A stretch of 64,000 nucleotides of DNA. Source: Bradyrhizobium nanningense (GTDB taxonomy: Bacteria > Pseudomonadota > Alphaproteobacteria > Rhizobiales > Xanthobacteraceae). Each line of letters opens with the position of its first letter. The stretch's first letter is position 1. The notes beneath the pieces are model-generated. The model ran no database searches. It saw only the letters and a list, made by a program, of their open reading frames with translations, and was not told the DNA's origin. Positions 15,675-24,992 of the stretch are shown here, one piece after another. The stretch is taken from positions 62,001-126,000 of the forward strand of contig NZ_LBJC01000079.1 of the NCBI RefSeq assembly GCF_004114535.1. The letters run 5' to 3'. Position numbers and translations under genes: made by a program.

Positions 15675-16760
15675 CTACGCCGCCGCGCCTTGTGCGGCGA
15701 GCTGCGCGGCCTGGTGCTCGGTGGTCAGCGCGTCGATCAATTCGCCGAGCGCTTCGCCCGCGATCACCTGCGGCAGCTTGTAGAGCGTCAGATTGATGCG
15801 GTGGTCGGTGACGCGGCCTTGCGGAAAATTGTAGGTGCGGATGCGCTCGGAGCGGTCGCCGGAGCCGACCTTCTCCTTGCGTTCGGCCGACCGCGCGGCG
15901 TCGACACGCTGCCGCTCGGCGTCGTAGATGCGTGAGCGCAGGATGTTCATGGCCGAGGCGCGGTTCTTGTGCTGCGAGCGGCTGTCCTGCATCATCACCA
16001 CGATGCCGGTCGGGATGTGGGTGATGCGGATCGCCGATTCGGTCTTGTTGACGTGCTGGCCGCCCGCGCCTTGCGCGCGCATGGTCTCGATGCGCAGATC
16101 GTCGTTCTTGATGTCGACGTCGACGTCCTCGACCTCCGGCAGCACCGCGACCGTCGCCGCAGACGTGTGGATGCGTCCCTGCGTCTCGGTGTCGGGCACG
16201 CGCTGGACGCGATGCACGCCGGATTCGAACTTCAGCTTGGAGAACGCGCCGCGGCCCTGCACCTCAGCGATGATTTCCTTGTAGCCGCCGACGGTGCCTT
16301 CGCTGGCCGAGATCACCTCGACCTTCCAGCCCTGCAAGCTGGCGAAGCGTTCGTACATCCGGAACAGGTCACCGGCAAACAGCGAGGCCTCGTCGCCGCC
16401 GGTGCCGGCACGGATTTCCAGCACCACGTTGCGATCGTCCATGGCGTCCTTGGGCAGGAGCGCGACGCGGATCTTCTGGACCAGCTCCTCCATCTTCGGT
16501 GCGAGCTCGTCGCGTTCGGCTTCCGCCATGCCGCGCATCTCGGCGTCGGTTGCGGGATCGGCGATCAGCGCCTCGGTGTCGGCGAGCTCCTTGACGGCGG
16601 AACGATAGGCCTTCACCGCTTCGATCAGCGGCGTGATCTCGGCGAGCTCGCGCGTGATCTGCACGTAGCGTTCGGAGGCGAGCTGCCCCAGCGATTCGGC
16701 CTCGAGCGAGGCATGATGTGCGAGCAGCACGTCCAGTTTGGCTTCGGGGAGTGACGACAT
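15675..16760 (-). CDS. prfA: peptide chain release factor 1
   Basis: A 361-residue class I release factor that reads UAA and UAG at the ribosome. The catalytic GGQ is in RAQGAGGQHVNKTESAIRIT and the C-terminal region QHKNRASAMNILRSRIYD follows; the RF1-type anticodon-like PxT region lies in the segment GVHRVQRVPDTETQGRIHTS. Length is standard. It lies between ptsP and prmC, all on the minus strand, with 57 bases to ptsP. Confidence 0.97.
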   Translation of the reverse strand: MSSLPEAKLDVLLAHHASLEAESLGQLASERYVQITRELAEITPLIEAVKAYRSAVKELADTEALIADPATDAEMRGMAEAERDELAPKMEELVQKIRVALLPKDAMDDRNVVLEIRAGTGGDEASLFAGDLFRMYERFASLQGWKVEVISASEGTVGGYKEIIAEVQGRGAFSKLKFESGVHRVQRVPDTETQGRIHTSAATVAVLPEVEDVDVDIKNDDLRIETMRAQGAGGQHVNKTESAIRITHIPTGIVVMMQDSRSQHKNRASAMNILRSRIYDAERQRVDAARSAERKEKVGSGDRSERIRTYNFPQGRVTDHRINLTLYKLPQVIAGEALGELIDALTTEHQAAQLAAQGAAA

Positions 16761-16817
16761 CGGTTCAGTCTCAAATGGCGGAAGGAGGCGAGGCGGCAGG
16801 AAGCGGCGACAGGCCCG

Positions 16818-19085
16818 CTACAAGGCCAGGCCTTCGGCCTCGGCGAATTCCGTCAGCTTCTGCCGGATCGAGACGCTGCCTGCCGGGGCGTCCAGCAGGG
16901 GACCGAGCATGGCTTCGGCCTTCTTCGCGTCGAGATCGATCACCATGGCCTTGACCGGGCCGAGTGCGGTCGCCGACAGCGACAGCGAGCGGTAGCCCAG
17001 CGCAATCAGCGCCAGCGCCCCGATCGGCTTGGATGCCATCTCGCCGCAGAGCGAGAGCGACTTCTTCGCCGCATGGCATTTTTGCGAGATCTGGCGCAGC
17101 GCGCGCAGGATCGGCGCCGACATGGTGTCGAAGCGCTCGGAGACCTTGGCATTGCCGCGATCGACCGCGAACAGGAACTGGAACAGATCGTTGGAGCCGA
17201 CCGAGATGAAGTCGACTTTCCGCAAGAGCTCGTCGAGCTGATAGAGCAGGGCTGGCACCTCGACCATGGTGCCGATGTCGATTCGTTCAGGCAGCGTGTG
17301 GCCGTGCTGGCGCAGATAGGTGAGCTCGCGCTCGACCAGCGCCTTGGCCGCATCGAATTCGGCGACCTCCGAGATCATCGGGAACATGATGCGTAGCGCG
17401 CGGCCGCCGCCGGCGCGCAGCAGCGCGCGAATCTGGCCGCGCAACAGGCCTGGGCGATCGAGCCCGAGTCTGATCGCGCGCCAGCCGAGCGCGGGATTTT
17501 CCTCGATCACGGCTTCCATATAGGGCAGCGCCTTGTCGCCGCCGATGTCGAGGGTGCGGAAGGTGACGGGCTTGGTGCCGGCGGCATCCAGCACGGTGCG
17601 ATAGAGCGCCAGCTGGTCGCTGGTGCGCGGCAGGCTCTGGCCCACCATGAATTGCAGCTCAGTGCGGAACAGGCCGATGCCGGCGCTGCCGGTGTCCTCG
17701 ATATGCGGCAGGTCGATGGCGAGGCCAGCGTTGATCATCAGCTCGACCTTCTGGCCGTCCTTGGTGACGCAGGGCAGGTCGCGCAGCGCCAGATATTGCG
17801 CCTGGCGGCGGGCGCGGAAGCGCACGCGCTCGGCGAACGCCGCCTCGACCTCCTGAGAGGGCCGCACATAGATCGAGCCGGAGGTGCCGTCGACGATGAT
17901 GGCGTCGCCGGGATCGGCGATGCCGGGCGCGTTTGGCACCTCGCCGACCGCGGGAATGCCGAGCGCGCGCGCCACGATCGAGACGTGGGAGTTGGCGGTG
18001 CCTTCCTCCAGCACGATGCCGCGCAGGCGCTTGCGGTCGTAGTCGAGCAGCGCCGCCGGGCCCATTGCGCGCGCGATGACGATCGCGTTGTCGGGCAGCT
18101 GCTCGCGCGAGGGGGCGTGGTCCTGGCCGACCAGCTGCCGCATCAGGCGGTAGCCGAGATCCTCGAGATCGTGCAGCCGGTCGCGCAAATAAGGGTCGGT
18201 CGAGCGCAGCATGCGCGCGCGGGTGTCGGACTGCACGCGCTCGACCGCGGCTTCCGCGGTGAGGCCGGTGGCGACCGCCTCGTGCAGCTTGTGCGACCAG
18301 CCCTGGTCGTTGGCGAACATGCGGTAGGCTTCCAGCACCTCGCGATGCTCGCCGCCCTCGGCGACGTCGCCGCGCTCCAGCATGCGGTCGAGATCGGCGC
18401 GCAGCTTGGCGAGCGCGGTGTCGAGCCGCTTGATCTCCTTCGGCAGGTCCTCGGCGATGTAGTCCTTGATGACGACGCGCGGCTCGTGCAGCACGACATG
18501 GCCCAGCGCGATGCCCTCCGACAGGATGGCGCCGACCTTCTGCGCGGAATGGCGCGCCGCCGGTTCCTGGCCCGGCTGGGCCAGCGCCGAGAGCTCGCCG
18601 GAGGCGATCAGCTCCGCCAGCACCATCGCGGTGGTCTGCAGCGCCTCGAGCTCTTCCTCGACGTAATTGCGCTTGGCGCGGTTCTGCACCACCAGCACGC
18701 CGAGCGTGTTGCCGGCGCGCAGGATCGGCACGCCGAGGAACGAGTGGTAGATTTCTTCACCGGTCTCGGGGCGGAACGAGAAGGCCGGATGGCTCTGCGC
18801 ATCGTTCAAATTGAGCGGCGTCGCCTCGCTGGCGACGAGACCGACCAGGCCCTCATGGGCGCTCAGCACGGTGTGGTGCACTGCCTCGCGGTTGAGACCT
18901 TCGGTGGCGTAGAGCTCCAGGGTGTTGTCGATGCGTAGCACATAGACCGAGCACACCTCGGCCACCATGTTGGCGGCGATCAGCACCACGATCTTGTCCA
19001 GCCGCTCCTGGGCCGAGACCTGCTCCGCCATGGTCTCGCGGAGCCGTCTCAACAAGACGCGGGGACCTCCCGACGCGCTCCGCAT
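16818..19085 (-). CDS. ptsP: phosphoenolpyruvate-protein phosphotransferase of the nitrogen PTS (enzyme I-Ntr)
   Basis: A 755-residue protein. An N-terminal GAF domain (about residues 20-165) precedes the enzyme I region: PEP-utiliser N-domain, the phosphorylatable His in TANSHVSIVARALGIPAVGE, and the C-terminal PEP-binding TIM barrel with GIGLFRTELQFM, RTLDIGGDKALPY, GSNDLFQF and the active-site Cys in SLCGEMAS. It takes phosphate from PEP and passes it to NPr and EIIA-Ntr, which link nitrogen and carbon state, potassium and PHB metabolism in rhizobia. The GAF domain would sense glutamine or 2-oxoglutarate. It follows lysC on the same strand. Confidence 0.95.
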   Translation of the reverse strand: MRSASGGPRVLLRRLRETMAEQVSAQERLDKIVVLIAANMVAEVCSVYVLRIDNTLELYATEGLNREAVHHTVLSAHEGLVGLVASEATPLNLNDAQSHPAFSFRPETGEEIYHSFLGVPILRAGNTLGVLVVQNRAKRNYVEEELEALQTTAMVLAELIASGELSALAQPGQEPAARHSAQKVGAILSEGIALGHVVLHEPRVVIKDYIAEDLPKEIKRLDTALAKLRADLDRMLERGDVAEGGEHREVLEAYRMFANDQGWSHKLHEAVATGLTAEAAVERVQSDTRARMLRSTDPYLRDRLHDLEDLGYRLMRQLVGQDHAPSREQLPDNAIVIARAMGPAALLDYDRKRLRGIVLEEGTANSHVSIVARALGIPAVGEVPNAPGIADPGDAIIVDGTSGSIYVRPSQEVEAAFAERVRFRARRQAQYLALRDLPCVTKDGQKVELMINAGLAIDLPHIEDTGSAGIGLFRTELQFMVGQSLPRTSDQLALYRTVLDAAGTKPVTFRTLDIGGDKALPYMEAVIEENPALGWRAIRLGLDRPGLLRGQIRALLRAGGGRALRIMFPMISEVAEFDAAKALVERELTYLRQHGHTLPERIDIGTMVEVPALLYQLDELLRKVDFISVGSNDLFQFLFAVDRGNAKVSERFDTMSAPILRALRQISQKCHAAKKSLSLCGEMASKPIGALALIALGYRSLSLSATALGPVKAMVIDLDAKKAEAMLGPLLDAPAGSVSIRQKLTEFAEAEGLAL

Positions 19086-19178
19086 GTACCGTCAATCTCC
19101 TCCGTCTGCCGGGGCCGAAAGGGGCCGCGGCTGCTCGCCCAGTATCCAGAAAAACAACAAGTTTGCTCGTCCGGCGCC

Positions 19179-19200
19179 GGCTCAGGCGGTTGCCTGAGCC
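19179..19200. terminator. hairpin in the lysC-ptsP gap
   Basis: GGCTCAGGC (19179-19187), loop GGTT, GCCTGAGCC (19192-19200) form a perfect 9-bp stem inside the 268-bp gap between lysC and ptsP. There is no T-tract on either strand, so it may be an attenuating or processing stem rather than a true terminator. Nothing else is recognised in the gap. Confidence 0.5.
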
Positions 19201-19353
19201 GAATCAGCACCGCCTGAACTGGGGCACAGTTTCTGGCAGCCCACCCTGTTCGCCGTATAGCGAATTGGGGCTTGTTTTGCCAAGCAAAACGCCTGCCAAA
19301 CGCGAAAGTGTGGACACCTCAGCGTTTGCTGCGGCCGCTAAGAGAAAATTCGT

Positions 19354-20610
19354 CTAGGCCTGATCGAGACCGTAGAGCGTGTGTAGCGTGCGCACCGCAA
19401 GCTCGGTATAGGCGGTGTCGATCAAAACCGAGAATTTGATCTCGGAGGTTGTAATGGCCCGGATGTTGATATTCCGTCCCGCGAGGGCCGAGAACGCCTG
19501 GGCAGCGACGCCGGCGTGGCTGCGCATGCCGCTGCCGATCACCGAGATCTTGGCGACGTCGGTGGCGGTATCGAGCCGCGCATAACCGATTTTGCCCTTG
19601 GCGGCGGTAATCGTGTCCTTGGCGCGGGTATAATCGGCCGCCGGCACCGTGAAGGTGAGGTCGGTGGTCTTGCCGTCCTCGGAGACGTTCTGCACGATCA
19701 TGTCGACGTTGATGTTGGCATCCGCCAGCGGGCCGAAGATCGACGCCGCAACGCCCGGCTTGTCCTCGATCTGGCGCACCGAGATCTGGGCCTCGTCCTT
19801 GGAGAAAGCGATACCGGTGACGACGTGGCTTTCCATGATCTCCTCCTCGCTGCAGATCAGCGTGCCGGGCGGCTGGTTGGCATGCGGGTCGATATCCTCG
19901 GGCTTGTCGAAGCTCGAACGGACGAAGATCGGCATGTTGTGGACCATGCCGAGTTCCACGGAGCGGACCTGGAGCACCTTGGCGCCCTGGGAGGCCAGTT
20001 CCAGCATGTCTTCGAACGCGATCTTGTCGAGCCTCTTGGCCTTCGGCACGATTCGCGGGTCGGTCGTGTAGACGCCGTCGACGTCGGTATAGATATCGCA
20101 GCGATCGGCCTTGACGGCGGCGGCAATTGCCACGGCCGAGGTATCGGAGCCGCCGCGGCCGAGCGTGGTGATGCGGTTGGTCTTGGGCTCGATGCCCTGG
20201 AAGCCGGCGATGACCGCGACCTCCTTGCGCTCCCTGAAGCGCTTGATGATCTCGCTGCCGTCGATGTCCTCGATCCGGGCCGAGGCGTGGGCGTCGCTGG
20301 TCTTGATCGGGATTTGCCAGCCCTGCCAGGAGCGGGCCTGGATGCCCATGCCCTGGAGCACGATGGCAAGCAGGCCGGACGTCACCTGCTCGCCTGAGGC
20401 GACCACGGCGTCGTATTCGCGCGCGTCGTGCATCGGCGAGGCCTCGGTGCACCAGGCCACCAGCTCGTTGGTCTTGCCGGACATCGCCGAGACCACCACG
20501 GCCACTTCATGGCCGGCGTCGACCTCACGTTTCACATGGCGTGCGACGTTGCGGATACGTTCGATGTTGGCGACGGATGTGCCGCCGAATTTCATCACGA
20601 GGCGGCTCAT
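19354..20610 (-). CDS. lysC: aspartate kinase
   Basis: A 418-residue aspartokinase that phosphorylates aspartate to begin lysine, threonine, methionine and diaminopimelate synthesis. The N-terminal KFGGTSVANIERIRNVA motif and RGGSDTSAVAIAAA active-site loop are present, and the C-terminal part carries two ACT domains (about residues 265-410), which allow feedback control by lysine or threonine. The ATG at 20610 matches the usual start. Gene order lysC-ptsP-prfA-prmC is common in alphaproteobacteria. Confidence 0.97.
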   Translation of the reverse strand: MSRLVMKFGGTSVANIERIRNVARHVKREVDAGHEVAVVVSAMSGKTNELVAWCTEASPMHDAREYDAVVASGEQVTSGLLAIVLQGMGIQARSWQGWQIPIKTSDAHASARIEDIDGSEIIKRFRERKEVAVIAGFQGIEPKTNRITTLGRGGSDTSAVAIAAAVKADRCDIYTDVDGVYTTDPRIVPKAKRLDKIAFEDMLELASQGAKVLQVRSVELGMVHNMPIFVRSSFDKPEDIDPHANQPPGTLICSEEEIMESHVVTGIAFSKDEAQISVRQIEDKPGVAASIFGPLADANINVDMIVQNVSEDGKTTDLTFTVPAADYTRAKDTITAAKGKIGYARLDTATDVAKISVIGSGMRSHAGVAAQAFSALAGRNINIRAITTSEIKFSVLIDTAYTELAVRTLHTLYGLDQA

Positions 20611-20762
20611 GACGACGCGTGCATTCCCTCATAAGGATCAGTATGGTGACCCGCGCTGGACGAGCCTGGCGGACACCGACCGCGCGTATACAGAGGGGCG
20701 GAGCCGGGGGCAAGCGGGTTCCTGCGGGGGCAGGGTGTGGGAGTAGCGGGTAAACCGAGATC

Positions 20763-21230
20763 ATGGCGCGTTATATCGACGAGATTCTTCAGCCCGGCGA
20801 GAAGGTGCTGTATTCGACCAATGCGCACTGGATCTTCTATTTTCCGGCCATTGTGGCCTGGATCGTGGCTCTGGCTCTGTTCGTCCTGTCCCGGCAAACC
20901 GTGGTCGAAGGGCTCGTCCTGCTCTGCCTTGTCGGCTCCGGCCTCGTGGCTTTGGCGGCCCTCTATTGGACCGTGAAGGGCTGGTTCCATCGCTTCACCA
21001 CCGAGACCGACGTCACCAACCTCAGGGTCGTGCACAAGACCGGCTTCATCAAGCGCCGCACCTTCGAGATGGCGCTGGACAAGGTCGAGAGCGTCGACGT
21101 CGATCAGACGATTCTTGGACGTATTCTCAACTACGGCGACGTGACGATTCGCGGCGTCGGGGAGGGGATCGAGACGATCAAGACGATCGCCTCGCCGCTC
21201 GCTTTCCGTAGTTCGATCACCACGCGGTAG
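20763..21230 (+). CDS. bacterial PH-domain membrane protein
   Basis: A 155-residue protein with two N-terminal membrane helices (about residues 22-45 and 50-70) and a C-terminal bacterial pleckstrin-like domain of the YdbS type (TNLRVVHKTGFIKRRTFEMA, LDKVESVDVDQTILGRIL, YGDVTIRGVG). Such proteins sit in the inner membrane; function is unknown. It is divergent from lysC and lies 14 bases upstream of ubiG, so it is probably in one transcript with it. Confidence 0.88.
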   Translation: MARYIDEILQPGEKVLYSTNAHWIFYFPAIVAWIVALALFVLSRQTVVEGLVLLCLVGSGLVALAALYWTVKGWFHRFTTETDVTNLRVVHKTGFIKRRTFEMALDKVESVDVDQTILGRILNYGDVTIRGVGEGIETIKTIASPLAFRSSITTR

Positions 21231-21244
21231 GACCGCGCGTAACC

Positions 21245-22012
21245 ATGAGCATGCAGCAAGATACTTCCGCAACCGCCCAGCCGGGCTCGACCGTCGACGC
21301 CGCCGAGATCGCGAAATTCTCAAAACTCTCGGCGGAGTGGTGGGACCCCAACGGCAAGATGGCGCCGCTGCACCGGATCAACCCGCTGCGGCTCGGCTAT
21401 ATCCGCGATGCCGCCTGCCGCAAGTTCGAGCGCAACGTGCGCAGCCTCAACTGTCTCGCCGGCTTGCGCGTGCTCGACATCGGCTGCGGCGCCGGCCTCT
21501 TGTGCGAGCCGCTGTCGCGTCTCGGCGCGCAGGTTATCGGCGTCGACCCTTCCGCGAGCAACATCGCCGCGGCGAAGCTGCACGCCGACAAGGGCCATCT
21601 CGCCATCGACTACCGCTGCACCACGGTGGAGGAGATCGACCCGCGCGAGCGTTTCGACATCGTGCTGGCGATGGAAGTGGTCGAGCACGTCGTCGATGTC
21701 GGCGTCTTCCTGAAGCGCTGCGCCGCGATGCTGAAGCCGAACGGCCTCATGGTGGTCTCGACGCTGAACCGCAACTGGAAGAGCTTTGCGCTCGCCATCG
21801 TCGGCGCCGAATACGTCCTGCGCTGGCTGCCGCGCGGCACCCACGAGTGGAACAAGTTCGTCACCCCCGACGAACTGACGAAATACCTGCTCGACAACCG
21901 CCTCGTCATCACCGAGCAGACCGGTGTCGTCTACAGCCCCTTCGCCGACAAATGGACCCTCTCGTCGGACATGGACGTCAACTACATGGTGGTGGCCGAA
22001 GCGATGGTGTGA
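21245..22012 (+). CDS. ubiG: ubiquinone biosynthesis O-methyltransferase
   Basis: A 255-residue SAM-dependent methyltransferase that performs both O-methylations of ubiquinone synthesis. The N-terminal block AEIAKFSKLSAEWWDPNGKM and LHRINPLRLGYIRD is diagnostic for UbiG; SAM motif I is RVLDIGCGAGLLCEPLSRLG, and the later VLAMEVVEHVVDVGVFLKRC and GTHEWNKFVTPDELTKYL match as well. It follows the PH-domain gene by 14 bases. Confidence 0.97.
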   Translation: MSMQQDTSATAQPGSTVDAAEIAKFSKLSAEWWDPNGKMAPLHRINPLRLGYIRDAACRKFERNVRSLNCLAGLRVLDIGCGAGLLCEPLSRLGAQVIGVDPSASNIAAAKLHADKGHLAIDYRCTTVEEIDPRERFDIVLAMEVVEHVVDVGVFLKRCAAMLKPNGLMVVSTLNRNWKSFALAIVGAEYVLRWLPRGTHEWNKFVTPDELTKYLLDNRLVITEQTGVVYSPFADKWTLSSDMDVNYMVVAEAMV

Positions 22013-22051
22013 GCGCGGCGTGACTGAGCGAGTTCTCACTTCCCGGGCGGT

Positions 22052-22200
22052 GTCGTCCCTGCGAAAGCAGGGACCCATACCGCGGAAGCTATCGGTGAAT
22101 AGACGGTGTGAGATGCTCGGGGCGGCAGTGTCCGCAAAACTGCTCCCTGGGGTAATGGGTCCCTGCGTTCGTGCGCAATTGCGCACTAGGCAGGGACGAC
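22052..22200. repeat. compound palindromic intergenic element, family B, with inner insertion
   Basis: Arm GTCGTCCCTGCGAAAGCAGG with GGACCCATACCGCGG leads into a core and ends with the core piece ACTGCTCCCTGGGGTAATGG and an inverted arm ending GGGACGAC. The right arm is interrupted by the 16-bp palindrome GTGCGCAATTGCGCAC at 22171-22186. It lies between ubiG and the next transporter gene. Confidence 0.85.
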
Positions 22201-22306
22201 AGCGGAGTTTGTTGCGAGAGCATCGCACCCATGACATCCGCGTGATTGACCTGCTTGAGCGCTAGCGGCACGTTGGCCCAAGATCCCTTCCTAATCCACA
22301 TTTCCC

Positions 22307-23206
22307 ATGTTCACTGTCGCCAGCCTCTGGATTCCCTTCACCATCATCGCTGCGCTCGGGCAGGTCGCGCGCAATGCGATGCAGCGGTCGTTGACGAAGC
22401 CGCTGGGGACGTGGGGTGCGACCAATATCCGCTTCCTGTTCGGCTTTCCGTTCTCACTGCTGTTTCTGGGCGTGGTGCTGGTCGCGACCGGCGACCGTCT
22501 CGGCATGCCGCCGACCGCGTTCTGGCCGTGGCTGCTGCTGGGGGCGCTCAGCCAGATCGTCGCGACGGGTCTGATGCTGCTCGCCATGAACGACCGCTCC
22601 TTCGTGGTGACGACGGCGTACCTCAAAACCGAAGCGATCCAGACCGCGATCTTTGGTTTCGTCTTCCTCGGCGATCACCTCACCTGGCTGAAGGTGCTGG
22701 CGATCGTGATCGCGACGATCGGCGTCGTCATCACCGCGCTCCGCCCTGGCGGCGAGAAGAGCTTTGCGGAGCTGAAGCCCACCATCACCGGCCTCGTTGC
22801 GGCGGCGGCCTTCGCGCTCTCCGCGGTCGGTTTTCGCGGCGCCATCATCAATGTGCCAGGCGTGTCCTTCGTGACCGCGGCGTCGGTCACGCTGGTGCTC
22901 GGCCTGTTCGTGCAGACGCTGGTGCTGACGGTCTATCTGCTCTGGCGCGCGCCGAAGGTGCTGCAGGGTATCCTCGCGATGTGGCGGCCGTCGATGCTGG
23001 CCGGCTTCACGGGCGCCTTCGCCTCGCAATTCTGGTTTCTGGCCTTCGCGCTGACGGCTGCCGCCAATGTCCGCACGCTTGCGCTGATCGAGGTGCTGTT
23101 CGCGCAAGGCGTCGCCTACTACTCGTTCAAGCAGCCGATCGCGCCGCGCGAGATTTTTGGTATCGCGCTGATCGTGGTCGGGGTGGCGGTGCTGGTGGGA
23201 GTGTAG
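22307..23206 (+). CDS. DMT-superfamily (EamA) transporter
   Basis: A 299-residue membrane protein with about ten helices in two EamA repeats. The first repeat begins LWIPFTIIAALGQVARNAMQ and ends near VIATIGVVITAL; the second starts at TGLVAAAAFALSAVGFRG. The segment NDRSFVVTTAYLKTEAIQTA is the usual conserved helix 3-4 region. It is not closely similar to the other DMT gene at 10233. Substrate unknown. It stands alone between two repeat elements. Confidence 0.87.
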   Translation: MFTVASLWIPFTIIAALGQVARNAMQRSLTKPLGTWGATNIRFLFGFPFSLLFLGVVLVATGDRLGMPPTAFWPWLLLGALSQIVATGLMLLAMNDRSFVVTTAYLKTEAIQTAIFGFVFLGDHLTWLKVLAIVIATIGVVITALRPGGEKSFAELKPTITGLVAAAAFALSAVGFRGAIINVPGVSFVTAASVTLVLGLFVQTLVLTVYLLWRAPKVLQGILAMWRPSMLAGFTGAFASQFWFLAFALTAAANVRTLALIEVLFAQGVAYYSFKQPIAPREIFGIALIVVGVAVLVGV

Positions 23207-23207
23207 T

Positions 23208-23310
23208 CGTCATTCCGGGCGATGCGAAGCATCGAACCCGGAATCTCGAGGTTCTCAGGTGCGCAATTGCGCATCAGAGTTCGCGCTAACGCGCGCCCCG
23301 GAACGACAGC
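23208..23310. repeat. compound palindromic intergenic element, family E
   Basis: Left end CGTCATTCCGGGCGATGCGA, inner CCCGGAATC, the palindrome TGCGCAATTGCGCA at 23260-23273, and right end GCCCCGGAACGACAG. It lies between the ends of two converging genes. The inner palindrome is also found inside the family B element at 22052-22200. Confidence 0.8.
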
Positions 23311-23315
23311 AATCG

Positions 23316-23798
23316 TTAATTCCGGTCTTCCGGCAATGTCGGCAGTGGCGACACCTCGATGCCTTCGTCGATCAGCGACTTCGCCTCCTCGGGCGAGGCC
23401 TCGCCGTAGATCGGGCGGTGCTCCTTGTCGCCGTAATGCATCGCGCGGGCTTCGTTGGCGAAGCGCTCGCCGACATTGTCGGCGTTCTTGACGATATGAT
23501 CGCGCAGCTCCTTCAGCTTGGCGCGCAGCTCTTTCTCCTGCGCCATCAGCAGCGAGGTCGGACCTGACGGCGCGGCTTCGGGCGTCGGAGCAGTCGTCGC
23601 TTCCGGCGGTGGCGTCGCACGCCCGCGGCCCTTCTTGCCGACGATGCGCGGGGCCATGATCGCCTTCTCGACCTTGGCCGAGCCGCAGATCGGGCAGGTC
23701 ACGAGCTTGCGCTTGACCTGGGAATCGTAGGCCGACGAGTTCTGAAACCAGCTCTCGAAATCGTGGTCCCGGTCGCAGCGCAGTGCGTAGCGGATCAT
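23316..23798 (-). CDS. DUF1178 family protein
   Basis: A 160-residue protein of the DUF1178 family. The N-terminal MIRYALRCDRDHDFESWFQN and the CPICGS motif (about residues 36-41) suggest a small zinc-binding head; the middle is a Pro/Ala/Thr linker and the C-terminal GERFANEARAMHYGDKEHRP with EASPEEAKSLIDEG is the conserved signature. The ATG at 23798 overlaps the stop of the nitrilase-like gene by four bases, which fixes the start and implies coupled translation. Function unknown. Confidence 0.9.
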   Translation of the reverse strand: MIRYALRCDRDHDFESWFQNSSAYDSQVKRKLVTCPICGSAKVEKAIMAPRIVGKKGRGRATPPPEATTAPTPEAAPSGPTSLLMAQEKELRAKLKELRDHIVKNADNVGERFANEARAMHYGDKEHRPIYGEASPEEAKSLIDEGIEVSPLPTLPEDRN

Positions 23799-24673
23799 GC
23801 CGATCCCCGTACGAGGTGCAGATGATCCGGCCCCGCCTTGGGGTCGGACACGCCGAAACGGCGGCCGTGCTGGAGCGAGGGAATCGCGCGGCGCGCGGTC
23901 TCGACCTTGGACGGATCGATCTTTGCCATGATGATGCCGGGCTCGACGTCGCCCTCGGCGAGGATCTCGCCCCAGGGATCGATGATCAGCGAATGGCCGT
24001 AGGTCTCGCGTTTGTTCTCGTGCAGTCCTGCCTGGGCCGCCGCGAAGATGAAGCAGCCGGTCTCGATCGCGCGCGCACGCAGCAGCACATGCCAATGCGC
24101 TTCGCCGGTCTTGCGGGTGAAGGCGGAGGGCACGGTGATGAAATAGGCGCCGCTCTCGGCGAGGGCACGGTAAAGCGCGGGGAAGCGCACGTCGTAGCAG
24201 ATCGTCAAGCCCACGCGGCCCCAGGGCAGGTCGGAGATCACCGCGGTCTCGCCCGGCTGGTAATTGGCGGATTCGCGATAGCTCTCGCCGTCCGGCAGCT
24301 CGATGTCGAACATGTGGATCTTGTCGTAGCTCGCGAGCACGTTGCCCTCGGGCCCGATCAGGAAAGAGCGGTTGACCGCCTTCTCCGGTGAAAAGCGCAG
24401 CGCCAGCGAGCCGACATGGAGATGGATCTTCAGCTCCGCCGCGAGCGCCTGGTAGGCCTTCAGCGAGGTGTCGTCTTCCTCGCTCTGCAGATGCTCGAAC
24501 AGCGCCTTGCGGTTCAGCTGCATCATGTTGCTGACCTCGGGCGTCTGCACGTAGTCGGCGCCATTGGCTGCCGCCTGCCGGATCAGCTTCGTGGCCTGCT
24601 CGAGGCTCGGTCCCGGCATCAGGCCGGTGCGCATCTGCACCATCGCGGCGGTGAACGTGCGGTTCTCGCTCAT
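23795..24673 (-). CDS. carbon-nitrogen hydrolase (nitrilase superfamily, Nit1-like)
   Basis: A 292-residue nitrilase-fold amidohydrolase. The Glu-Lys-Cys triad is visible: Glu in VQTPEVSNMM, Lys in ASYDKIHMFD, Cys in LTICYDVRFPALYR. This branch includes deaminated-glutathione amidases (Nit1), a likely role next to glutaredoxin, though that is inferred. The start at 24673 (MSENRTFTAAMVQ) overlaps the grxC stop by four bases; the longer open frame to 24745 has no support. Confidence 0.9.
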   Translation of the reverse strand: MSENRTFTAAMVQMRTGLMPGPSLEQATKLIRQAAANGADYVQTPEVSNMMQLNRKALFEHLQSEEDDTSLKAYQALAAELKIHLHVGSLALRFSPEKAVNRSFLIGPEGNVLASYDKIHMFDIELPDGESYRESANYQPGETAVISDLPWGRVGLTICYDVRFPALYRALAESGAYFITVPSAFTRKTGEAHWHVLLRARAIETGCFIFAAAQAGLHENKRETYGHSLIIDPWGEILAEGDVEPGIIMAKIDPSKVETARRAIPSLQHGRRFGVSDPKAGPDHLHLVRGSA

Positions 24674-24945
24674 GAGTTGGCCTTCACGCTTTCGAGCATG
24701 CCGTCGAGCTTGCCTTCGCGATCGAGTGCATAGAGGTCGTCGCAACCGCCGACATGAGTTCCGCCGATCCAGATCTGCGGGAAGGTCGAGCCTTGGCCGG
24801 CGCGATCATACATCTCGGCCCGCCAGGACGAGTTCTTGGCGACGTCGAATTCCGTGAAGGCCGCCTTCTTGCGGGTCAGCAGCGACTTGGCGGCGGAACA
24901 ATAGCCGCAGCCGGGCCGGGTGTAGATCTCGACAGCAGCGTTCAT
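24670..24945 (-). CDS. grxC: glutaredoxin 3
   Basis: A 91-residue dithiol glutaredoxin with the CxxC site in YTRPGCGYCSAAKSLL and the glutathione-binding FPQIWIGGTHVGGCDDL. It reduces protein disulfides and glutathione mixed disulfides. The start at 24945 gives the usual N-terminus MNAAVEIYTRPG; an ATG at 24963 would add six residues, and neither has a strong ribosome site. Together with the nitrilase-like and DUF1178 genes it forms a set with four-base overlaps. Confidence 0.93.
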   Translation of the reverse strand: MNAAVEIYTRPGCGYCSAAKSLLTRKKAAFTEFDVAKNSSWRAEMYDRAGQGSTFPQIWIGGTHVGGCDDLYALDREGKLDGMLESVKANS

Positions 24946-24992
24946 CTCGTCTGGCGCTCTCATGTGATGAATTCATTGAATTATATGGGACT

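Noticed and set aside
17652..18938. 428-codon plus-strand frame opposite ptsP
   Set aside because: Composition is His/Arg/Ala/Gly-rich without domains; ptsP on the other strand is complete.
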